A program made the position numbers and the translations under genes. Shown here piece after piece: positions 1 through 5,212 of a DNA stretch of 5,212 bases. How positions within the stretch are numbered: position 1 is the first letter of the stretch; each line of letters begins with the position of its first letter. The DNA is from Lentisphaeria bacterium (GTDB lineage: Bacteria > Verrucomicrobiota > Lentisphaeria > Oligosphaerales > Oligosphaeraceae), in the NCBI GenBank assembly GCA_028699735.1, contig JAQVUB010000225.1:1-5212 (forward strand), read 5' to 3'. Below the pieces are notes generated by a model, which saw only the letters and a list, made by a program, of their open reading frames with translations, had not been told where the DNA came from and made no database searches.

Positions 1-67
1 GTATCGAGTTTTATTTTTTGTTTTTTATGGTATATTACGTGTATTGTTTTTTTTGTTGGGAGGAATC
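1..67 (+). promoter_or_regulatory. T-rich leader and probable promoter region of the XRE-cupin gene, with its ribosome binding site
   Basis: The 67 bases before the first gene are very T-rich, with runs of T6 at 14-19, T6 at 21-26 and T8 at 47-54. TATATT at 31-36 could be a -10 element. A hexamer 17 bp upstream of it (8-13, GTTTTA) matches a sigma-70 -35 box only poorly, so the promoter call is weak. The ribosome binding site is clear: GGAGG at 59-63, four bases before the ATG at 68. This supports that ATG over the in-frame TTG at 44, which lies upstream of the site. Part of the T tract could instead be the tail of a terminator from a gene left of the window. Confidence 0.35.
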
Positions 68-628
68 ATGTTGGATCATGCAGAAAATAATCCGGAGCAA
101 ATTACCGCCCGGATTCGTGAGATACGACAGATATTGGAAATGACTCCCCGGGAGGTTGCGGACAAGCTGGGCATTACCGAAGACTTGTACCAGCAATACG
201 AAAGCAACCGGGTTTCCCTTCCGATCAGCACGCTCTATCAGCTGGCTGATATTTTCAGTACCGATTTTACGATTTTGCTGACTGGCGATGCTCCTCGCAT
301 GGGGGATTACACGCTGGTGCGTGCGGGTCAAGGTGTAAACATCGATCGCTGTCCTGGCTACAAATTTTCCGCTTTGGCGTTCAATTATATCGGTCGGACG
401 ATGGAGCCGATGCTGGTGGAACTGGCTGATGACGGCAAAGAGGTTCCTCTGATCACGCATGGCGGTCAGGAATTCAATCTGGTTCTTTCAGGATCAGTTA
501 AGGTGGTGATTGGCAAGCATGAGTTTGTTCTCAATGAGGGAGATGCCTGCTATTTCAATCCGCGGGTGCCGCATGGACAGCGCGCGGTTGGCGGAAAAGC
601 AACCTTTCTCACCGTGATCCAACGCTGA
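68..628 (+). CDS. XRE-family HTH transcriptional regulator with C-terminal cupin sensor domain
   Basis: This is a 186-aa predicted cytoplasmic DNA-binding regulator. The N-terminal XRE-type helix-turn-helix spans about residues 12-68: TPREVADKLG (26-35) forms the first helix of the motif and ITEDLYQQYESNR (36-48) the recognition helix region. After a linker, a cupin_2 barrel occupies roughly 105-184. It shows H131 and E135 in the first cupin motif (HGGQEFNLVLSG), then GDACYF (158-163) and P168-H169 in the second, so a partial metal or ligand site is retained. In this architecture the cupin usually binds a small effector rather than acting as an enzyme; the ligand cannot be read from the sequence. 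The next gene, 95 bp downstream on the same strand, is an acyl-CoA ligase, which makes a carboxylic acid or acyl-CoA signal plausible and a local regulatory role likely. The length is typical for the family. The start is fixed by the GGAGG at 59-63. Whether it activates or represses is unknown. Confidence 0.9.
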   Translation: MLDHAENNPEQITARIREIRQILEMTPREVADKLGITEDLYQQYESNRVSLPISTLYQLADIFSTDFTILLTGDAPRMGDYTLVRAGQGVNIDRCPGYKFSALAFNYIGRTMEPMLVELADDGKEVPLITHGGQEFNLVLSGSVKVVIGKHEFVLNEGDACYFNPRVPHGQRAVGGKATFLTVIQR

Positions 629-647
629 TTACCCCGCTTTTTCTTTC

Positions 648-700
648 CTGCAACCAACTCTTTATCCCCCTTGGAGACGGGTTGCGGTTTCTTTTTTTTT
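648..700 (+). terminator. Terminator-like hairpin with T tract between regulator and ligase genes
   Basis: GCAACC at 650-655 pairs with GGTTGC at 680-685, extended outward by a T649-G686 wobble and C648-G687, giving an eight-pair stem. The loop is long (656-679, 24 bases). The stem is followed at once by a T-rich tail (688-700) ending in nine consecutive T. The shape is that of a rho-independent terminator, but the long loop makes it weak. It could end the regulator transcript, act as a partial terminator or attenuator in front of the ligase gene, or be fortuitous. Confidence 0.4.
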
Positions 701-707
701 GATGATT

Positions 708-724
708 TTTCAGGACCCCTGAAA
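708..724 (+). promoter_or_regulatory. Perfect inverted repeat covering the ribosome binding site and start codon of the ligase gene
   Basis: TTTCAGG (708-714) and CCTGAAA (718-724) are perfect 7-bp inverted arms around the spacer ACC. The AGGA at 712-715 is the best Shine-Dalgarno for the ATG at 724, eight bases away, and the last base of the right arm is the A of that ATG. In mRNA this would be a compact hairpin hiding the ribosome binding site. In DNA it would be a 17-bp palindrome that a dimeric HTH protein could bind. No matching full site is seen upstream of the regulator gene. Confidence 0.45.
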
Positions 725-2415
725 TGCTGGAAAAATATCTTCCCCGCCAGGAATTTTCCTCGTATGAGGATTTCCGGGCCAACTACCGGGTTTGTATTCC
801 CGATCATTTCAATTTTGCCTATGATATTGTTGACGGTTGGGCTCAGTTGCAGGATGACAAGCCTGCTCTTGCCTGGATTGATGATCAACAGGAGGAGATC
901 AGCCGTTACAGTTTCGGAGATATGAAGCGCCTGTCCAACCAGGCAGCCAACCTTTTCAAGGCACGTGGCATTGTCAAGGGGGATACAGTTCTTCTGCTGC
1001 TGAAGCAACGTGTGGAAGTCTGGGTCTGCCTGCTGGCTCTGCACAAAATCGGGGCGATTGCCATTCCTGCTTCCTTCCAGTTGAAAAGCAAGGATTTAGT
1101 ATACAGATTCCAAGTCGCATCAGTGAAGATGGTCATCAGCGTTGATGACCCGGATTTGCTGGAAAGCCTGGATTTTGCACTTTCCGAGTATCCCGGCGTG
1201 CAGCAAACTTTGCTTGTCGGCAAAGATATACCGTCAGGCCGGGTTGATTTCCGTAAAGAACTGGCCACATTCAGTACGGACTGGCAAAAGCCCACCGGAA
1301 GAGATTACCCCTGTCTTCATGATCCCATGCTGATTTATTTCTCCTCCGGCACCAGCGGCATGCCCAAAATGGTGTTGCATGATTATACCTATCCCCTTGG
1401 GCATATTGTCACCGCCAAATACTGGCAGTGCGTACAGGATGGCGGCCTGCATATGACCGCAGTGGATTCCGGCTGGGCAAAGTTCGGCTGGGGTAAAATT
1501 TACGGTCAGTGGATTTGCGGTGCAGTCATTGCCGCCTACGATTTTGACGGACATTTTCTGGCCGACAAACTGCTGACAGTCATGCAGAAATTTGGCCTGA
1601 CTACGTTTTGTGCACCGCCCACGGTCTACCGCTTCTTGATCAAAAAGGATTTGAGTCACTACGATTTCAGCAGTCTCAGACAATGTTCGATTGCCGGAGA
1701 ACCGCTCAATCCCGAGGTCTACAACCAGTGGTTGCAGAAAACGGGTCGTCCTCTGGTGGAAGGATTCGGGCAGACCGAGGGTTCTGTCCTGATTGCCAAT
1801 TTTCCCTGGTTCGAGATCAAACCCGGCTCAACCGGCAAATTTTCCCCGGTCTATGATTTACAGATTCTGGATGAGCATGGGAATCCCTGCGAGGACGGGA
1901 TTGTCGGCAAAATAGTTGTTCGCCAAGCGGCGCAACAGCGTCCAGTCGGACTGTTCCGGGAGTATTATCTGGATAGGGCGGCAATGTCGACGAGCTGGTC
2001 GAATGGGGACTATTGCACAGGCGACACGGCCTGGCGAGATGAGGACGGATATATCTGGTTTGTCGGGCGTGATGATGATGTCATCAAGAGTTCCGGCTAC
2101 CGCATTGGTCCTTTTGAAGTGGAAAGCGCGCTGATGGAACACCCCGCTGTCCTCGAATGTGCAGTAACCGCCTTTCCAGATCCGGTTCGCGGTGAAGCGG
2201 TCAAAGCAACGGTTGTGCTGGTGAAAGATTCCAGCTATGAGCCAGGTCAGGAACTGGTGAAGATGCTGCAGGAGCATGTTAAACGGGTGACTGCACCGTA
2301 TAAATATCCTCGATTAATTGAGTTTGTTGAGGCGTTGCCAAAAACCACCTCTGGAAAGATCCGCCGGCAGGCGATCCGGACGGCGGATTTGGAAAAACTC
2401 TCGAGTTCACACTAG
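724..2415 (+). CDS. AMP-forming acyl-CoA synthetase, ACSM-like (medium-chain / butyrate-CoA ligase type)
   Basis: This 563-aa member of the ANL superfamily is predicted to activate a carboxylic acid with ATP to an acyl-adenylate and then transfer the acyl group to CoA. The large N-terminal domain has the P-loop SSGTSGMPK (207-215), the APPTVYR segment (about 298-304), AGEP (324-327) and GFGQTEG (347-353), with E352 as the expected Mg-ATP ligand. TGD (432-434) holds the ribose-binding Asp, and GRDDDVIKSSGYRIGP (448-463) is the hinge region. The C-terminal domain ends in PKTTSGKIRR with K545 as the adenylation lysine, a common acetylation site in the family. The segments around GWAKFGWG and APYKYPR closely resemble animal ACSM enzymes, pointing to C4-C10 or aromatic acids rather than acetate, though specificity is inferred. 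The usual QTET is QTEG here. All core residues are present and the length is normal. AGGA at 712-715 serves as ribosome binding site inside a hairpin. The XRE-cupin gene upstream is its likely regulator. Confidence 0.93.
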   Translation: MLEKYLPRQEFSSYEDFRANYRVCIPDHFNFAYDIVDGWAQLQDDKPALAWIDDQQEEISRYSFGDMKRLSNQAANLFKARGIVKGDTVLLLLKQRVEVWVCLLALHKIGAIAIPASFQLKSKDLVYRFQVASVKMVISVDDPDLLESLDFALSEYPGVQQTLLVGKDIPSGRVDFRKELATFSTDWQKPTGRDYPCLHDPMLIYFSSGTSGMPKMVLHDYTYPLGHIVTAKYWQCVQDGGLHMTAVDSGWAKFGWGKIYGQWICGAVIAAYDFDGHFLADKLLTVMQKFGLTTFCAPPTVYRFLIKKDLSHYDFSSLRQCSIAGEPLNPEVYNQWLQKTGRPLVEGFGQTEGSVLIANFPWFEIKPGSTGKFSPVYDLQILDEHGNPCEDGIVGKIVVRQAAQQRPVGLFREYYLDRAAMSTSWSNGDYCTGDTAWRDEDGYIWFVGRDDDVIKSSGYRIGPFEVESALMEHPAVLECAVTAFPDPVRGEAVKATVVLVKDSSYEPGQELVKMLQEHVKRVTAPYKYPRLIEFVEALPKTTSGKIRRQAIRTADLEKLSSSH

Positions 2416-2424
2416 TTTTTTTAA

Positions 2425-2455
2425 CAACGAAAAGACACGAAAAAGCACGAAAATT
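2425..2455. repeat. Short tandem CACGAAAA element
   Basis: Three units built on CACGAAAA lie head to tail just after the ligase stop codon: CAACGAAAAG from 2425, CACGAAAAAG from 2436 and CACGAAAATT from 2446. The CGAAAA cores are spaced at exactly 10 bp (2428, 2438, 2448), close to one helical turn. I recall similar CACGAAAA-type strings as dispersed non-coding elements between genes in various bacterial genomes. No inverted arms are present, so it is not a terminator. Confidence 0.55.
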
Positions 2456-2504
2456 TTTATATGCTTGTTGCGTTGGAGTATGAGACGGCTCCGCCAAATT
2501 TCAT

Positions 2505-2535
2505 GTCCGTCTGTGTTCCATCTGTGTCCCGTCCG
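2505..2535. repeat. Short tandem TCTGTGT element bounded by GTCCG
   Basis: TCTGTGT occurs at 2510-2516 and again at 2521-2527, an 11-bp period, and the pair is bounded by GTCCG at 2505-2509 and at 2531-2535. The element sits directly before the T9 run at 2536-2544 and the ATG at 2548. Its forward-frame translation is low-complexity (SVCVPSVSRP), which argues that this stretch is non-coding. It resembles 'CTGTGTCC'-type intergenic repeats I recall from several bacterial phyla. Its role is unknown. Confidence 0.5.
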
Positions 2536-2547
2536 TTTTTTTTTCTC

Positions 2548-4785
2548 ATGCGCAAGACTTGGATTATTATCATTCTGTCGGTTTTGGCAGGGCTTCTCCT
2601 TATGGTTTTGCTATGCTGCAACAATTCGCCATGGCCGGCGGGAGCCGCCGGCTCAGCGACATTCTTCACCAGTTTTGGAAGTGCTGTCAAGGGGCTTGAT
2701 CCGGCTACGTCGTATTATGTCCATGAGAGTGCGATTCTGGACAATATTGTTGAAGCCCCGCTGGATTATGATTACACTCGAAGACCCTATCAGCTAAAGC
2801 CAAGACTACTGACCAGCATCCCTGAGCCACAATACTATGACCGACGCGGAAACCGCCTTTCCAATGATCCCTTACCGGAGAGTGTTCACCGTGTGGAATA
2901 CCGCCTGACCCTCCGCTCAGGTCTGAAATATCAGCCCCATCCCTGTTTTGCTGTCGATGAACAGGGAAAACCCCTCTATGCCGGAAAACATTCCCCCAGT
3001 CTGCCGAAAAACCTTTCATCACCGCAGGATTTTCCGGCCTTGAACAGCCGTCCTCTGCATCCGGAAGATTTCAAGGTCGCTCTGGTCCGCTTGTGTGATC
3101 CCCGCCTGGCTTCTCCAGTCTATGCCAATCTGAGTTCCTTTATTGCCGGCATGCAGGAATGTTCTCTGCAAATCCGCCAGGAGCTGGATACCCTGGAGGC
3201 AGAGCACGGGCGTTCTGCGCAACGGCAGCCCATTCTGATCGATTACCGGAAAATTCCGTTTTCGGGCCTGGAATTGATCAATGATCAAGAATTCAAGCTG
3301 ATTTTATCCCGGAAATATCCCCAGGCTCTGTATTGGCTGGCCATGCATTTTTTTGCTCCAATGCCCTGGGAAGCCATAGAATTTTATCATTTGGAAAAAG
3401 TCATCAATGCTGGTTTAGCTCTAAAGAACTGGCCGCTTGGCAGTGGGCCTTTTCTGCTGGAGGAAATGAACCCCACTGTGCAGATTCGCCTTCGCCGAAA
3501 TCCCAATTTCCGCGAGGAGTTCTGGGAAGGCGCTCCCGGTCAGGCCCTGCCTTTGCTCGAACAGATTGTATTTCAGTATGAGCGGGAAGCCCTTCCCAAC
3601 TGGATCAAGTTCAATCAGGGCTATTATGACACCAGTGGCATTCCCTCTGATATGCTCGATGCTGCCACCAGTTTTAACCAGCATGGCGAACTGGCCTTGT
3701 CTGCAGAAATGCAGGAACGGGGTATGTTTCTGCATTGCAGCGTCACTCCAACAATCTTTTATTTCGGGTTTAATATGCTTGATCCCAGCGTCGGCGCCAG
3801 CTCGGAAACAAACCGTTTTCTCCGGCAGGCCATTTCCATCGTTCTGGACTATCAGGAATTTATTGACATTTTCCTGAACGGGCAGGGAGTTCCGGCCCAG
3901 TGTGTCATTCCTCCTGGAATCAGCGGCTCCTGCAAAGCCAATGAATTTATCAGCCCCTGGGATGGGCAGCTTGACAAACCGCTGCGCCTCCCCTTGCAAA
4001 AGGCACGTGAATTGATGCAAAAAGCCGGATATCCCAATGGCATTGCGCAGGATGGAAGCCCCCTCACCCTGCATCTGGATCACGCCAACGCCGGGGCATC
4101 CGCTTTTAAAGCCCAGTTCCAATGGCTGAAAAGTAAATTTGCCCTGCTGGGGATCCAGCTTGAAGAGCGTCCCAGCGAACTGAACCGCTGGCGTGACAAA
4201 CTGCAGACCGGCAACTGGCAGCTGATCTTCAACAAGGGCTGGCTGGCAGATTATCCGGATCCGGAAAATTTTCTCTTTCTCTTCCACAGTAGCAATGGCA
4301 CTGTACAGAGCAAAGGTCGCGGCGCCAATTATGTCAATTATTCTTCTGCAGAATTTGATCACCTTTTCCGGCAGCTGGAAACGATGCCGGATAACATAAA
4401 GCGGCAGTCACTGATAGAACAGGCCTGCCGGATTCTGCAGAGAGATGCACCCTGCTGCTGGGGATATCACCCGGCAAAAGTCATTCTGACCCATAAGTGG
4501 CTGAATCATTACACCCCCCACGATATGAGCTACAGTACCATGAAGTACCTCAGCATCAACACGGCACTGCGTGAACAGAAACAAAATCTCTGGAACCGCC
4601 CGCGCCGCTGGCCGGTTTACGCCGCGTTGATCATGCTGACTTTTCTCGCATTCTTCGCCCTGCCGGGGCAAAAAAATTCCCGTTCCGCATCAAACCCAAA
4701 CAACGAAGTCCACAAAGATGTACTCAATCGAACGCTTGCAGTACAGTCTGTTGGGGACAATACCATGGAGAACACAACAGAATGA
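2548..4785 (+). CDS. Family 5 (oligopeptide/dipeptide type) extracellular solute-binding protein with N- and C-terminal membrane segments
   Basis: This 745-aa protein is predicted to bind a solute, probably a peptide or similar compound, outside the cytoplasmic membrane for an ABC importer. An N-terminal hydrophobic segment (about 5-22, after MRKTW) is a signal or anchor. C23/C24 follow it, but the -1 Leu does not fit a normal lipobox. SBP_bac_5 hallmarks run in order: GLDPATSYYVHESAILDNI from 49, SGPF (299-302) with RNPNF ending at 321, LRQAISIVLDYQEFID from 425, a KARELMQKAGYPNG block, and ADYPDPENF (567-575). A second hydrophobic segment lies at about 688-706, followed by a polar ~39-residue tail. 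The protein is longer than the usual 500-600 aa, with extra sequence between about 75 and 260. The start at 2548 is chosen because the upstream in-frame ATGs (2461, 2503) would translate intergenic repeats. None of the three has a Shine-Dalgarno. The next gene overlaps its stop; no permease or ATPase gene is visible. The ligand is unknown. Confidence 0.88.
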   Translation: MRKTWIIIILSVLAGLLLMVLLCCNNSPWPAGAAGSATFFTSFGSAVKGLDPATSYYVHESAILDNIVEAPLDYDYTRRPYQLKPRLLTSIPEPQYYDRRGNRLSNDPLPESVHRVEYRLTLRSGLKYQPHPCFAVDEQGKPLYAGKHSPSLPKNLSSPQDFPALNSRPLHPEDFKVALVRLCDPRLASPVYANLSSFIAGMQECSLQIRQELDTLEAEHGRSAQRQPILIDYRKIPFSGLELINDQEFKLILSRKYPQALYWLAMHFFAPMPWEAIEFYHLEKVINAGLALKNWPLGSGPFLLEEMNPTVQIRLRRNPNFREEFWEGAPGQALPLLEQIVFQYEREALPNWIKFNQGYYDTSGIPSDMLDAATSFNQHGELALSAEMQERGMFLHCSVTPTIFYFGFNMLDPSVGASSETNRFLRQAISIVLDYQEFIDIFLNGQGVPAQCVIPPGISGSCKANEFISPWDGQLDKPLRLPLQKARELMQKAGYPNGIAQDGSPLTLHLDHANAGASAFKAQFQWLKSKFALLGIQLEERPSELNRWRDKLQTGNWQLIFNKGWLADYPDPENFLFLFHSSNGTVQSKGRGANYVNYSSAEFDHLFRQLETMPDNIKRQSLIEQACRILQRDAPCCWGYHPAKVILTHKWLNHYTPHDMSYSTMKYLSINTALREQKQNLWNRPRRWPVYAALIMLTFLAFFALPGQKNSRSASNPNNEVHKDVLNRTLAVQSVGDNTMENTTE
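4767..4785 (+). promoter_or_regulatory. ATGA stop/start overlap with upstream Shine-Dalgarno
   Basis: The stop codon TGA of the solute-binding protein gene (4783-4785) overlaps the ATG of the next gene (4782-4784) as ATGA. GGAG at 4767-4770 lies 11 bases before that ATG, a slightly long but usable spacing. No earlier ATG was found in the downstream gene's frame across the end of the first gene. The arrangement implies a shared transcript and translational coupling. Confidence 0.7.
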
Positions 4786-5212
4786 TCTACCAATCCTGGA
4801 CGGCGCACGCCATCAAACAGCACATCCTGTCAAACGACGGGGTCGAACCGCTCAACTCACATTATTATGCCGTCAACTACCCCGATGTCTACGCGGCAGC
4901 TGAACGCATGTTCGGCGGCTGGCAATATGCCATTGAGAGTTGCGGCCTGGATTACGAAAAAATCCGCAAATATAAACGCTGGTCGAAAGAAAAAGTACTC
5001 GATGAAATCAAACGCCTGAAGGCCGAGAAACAATCTCTGAATTCCAAAACCATTCAGCAGACGCAACGTGCCCTGTATCTGGCCGCTCTGCGACGCTTTA
5101 ACAGTTGGGGAAATGCGCTCGAAGTGGCTGGTTTCAATTACAAAAAAATCCGTCAGCGTCGCCGGATGACGGAGACAGATATTCGCAAGGAGGTGCTGGC
5201 TCTGGCGAAAAA
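4782..5212 (+). CDS. Basic protein of ~62-residue HNH_repeat-like (homing endonuclease-associated) DNA-binding repeats, cut by window end
   Basis: The frame is open from the ATG at 4782 to the last base of the window, giving 143 residues and no stop. It is a real gene by its ATGA overlap with the preceding gene and by internal protein repeats. Unit 1 runs from about W6 to R66 and unit 2 from W67 to R128; unit 3 starts at M129 and is cut off. Matching positions are 62 residues apart: FGGW 44-47 and FNSW 106-109, A50 and A112, G55 and G117, DYEKIRK 57-63 and NYKKIRQ 119-125. The pattern of a helix, a variable linker, then F-x-x-W-x-x-A-x-x-x-x-G resembles the homing endonuclease-associated repeat (HNH_repeat), a small helical module thought to bind DNA. 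The units are strongly basic (KRWSKEK, RQRRR). No catalytic motif is visible in this part; a nuclease or other domain may lie beyond the edge. It could act as a DNA-binding regulator or accessory protein; its function is unknown. Confidence 0.72.
   Translation, partial: MIYQSWTAHAIKQHILSNDGVEPLNSHYYAVNYPDVYAAAERMFGGWQYAIESCGLDYEKIRKYKRWSKEKVLDEIKRLKAEKQSLNSKTIQQTQRALYLAALRRFNSWGNALEVAGFNYKKIRQRRRMTETDIRKEVLALAK

Noticed and set aside
44..67. TTG start at 44 for the regulator
   Set aside because: The strong GGAGG at 59-63 lies downstream of it and serves the ATG at 68; the extra residues come from the T tract.
550..1044. Minus-strand open frame spanning the regulator-ligase gap
   Set aside because: It overlaps the ends of two well-supported genes, has a low-complexity Lys-rich stretch from the T tract, and no family resemblance.
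2425..2535. CRISPR-like array
   Set aside because: Units are only 7-11 bp, directly adjacent and without spacers; no cas gene is present.
2483..2544. Terminator for the ligase gene formed by AGACGG (2483-2488) and CCGTCT (2507-2512)
   Set aside because: The arms are only six bases with an 18-base loop, and the T9 run starts 23 bases after the right arm, so it does not have terminator geometry. A CCGTC closer to the T run (2529-2533) gives only five pairs with a 40-base loop.
3421..4362. Long open frame of 313 codons on the minus strand
   Set aside because: It lies wholly inside the solute-binding protein gene, whose product has clear family motifs. The minus-strand translation shows no recognisable domain and reflects codon bias of the real gene.
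4718..4903. Small plus-strand open frame across the gene junction
   Set aside because: It is a third frame overlapping both the end of the solute-binding protein and the repeat protein, without a ribosome binding site or recognisable sequence.
1..5212. tRNA, rRNA, riboswitch or transposase
   Set aside because: No cloverleaf, conserved rRNA segment, recognisable aptamer or transposase motif was seen on either strand by eye.

Overview
The window is a moderate-GC bacterial stretch, densely coded and entirely on the + strand. It holds three complete genes and one gene cut by the right edge. The organism looks like a Gram-negative, probably anaerobic, bacterium. The grounds are a long membrane-anchored family 5 solute-binding protein, an XRE-cupin regulator next to an ACSM-type acyl-CoA ligase, and short intergenic tandem elements of CACGAAAA and TCTGTGT type. 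Desulfobacterota or Lentisphaerota/PVC-group bacteria would fit, but this placement is a low-confidence inference and nothing here is diagnostic of a phylum.

Left module (1-2415). A T-rich leader precedes an HTH-XRE/cupin regulator (68-628). A 95-bp gap follows, holding a terminator-like hairpin with a T tract and a second hairpin that covers the Shine-Dalgarno and first base of the next start codon. Then comes a 563-aa medium-chain acyl-CoA synthetase-like AMP-forming ligase (724-2415) with all core adenylation motifs intact. The regulator plausibly senses a small carboxylate, its CoA ester or a related metabolite and controls the ligase. This is inferred from adjacency and domain content.

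Gap (2416-2547). These 132 bp hold two different short tandem elements and a T9 run. No convincing promoter or terminator was found. A reading frame continues through the gap in frame with the following gene, but its translation is just the repeat, so the next gene is started at 2548.

Right module (2548-5212). A 745-aa family 5 (oligopeptide/dipeptide type) solute-binding protein has a hydrophobic segment at each end. Its stop codon overlaps (ATGA) the start of a second gene that runs off the window. That gene encodes a basic protein made of ~62-residue repeats with an F-x-x-W...A...G signature, resembling the homing-endonuclease-associated (HNH_repeat) DNA-binding repeat. A transport-type protein translationally coupled to a predicted nucleic-acid-binding repeat protein, with no permease or ATPase in sight, is the most unusual feature of the window.
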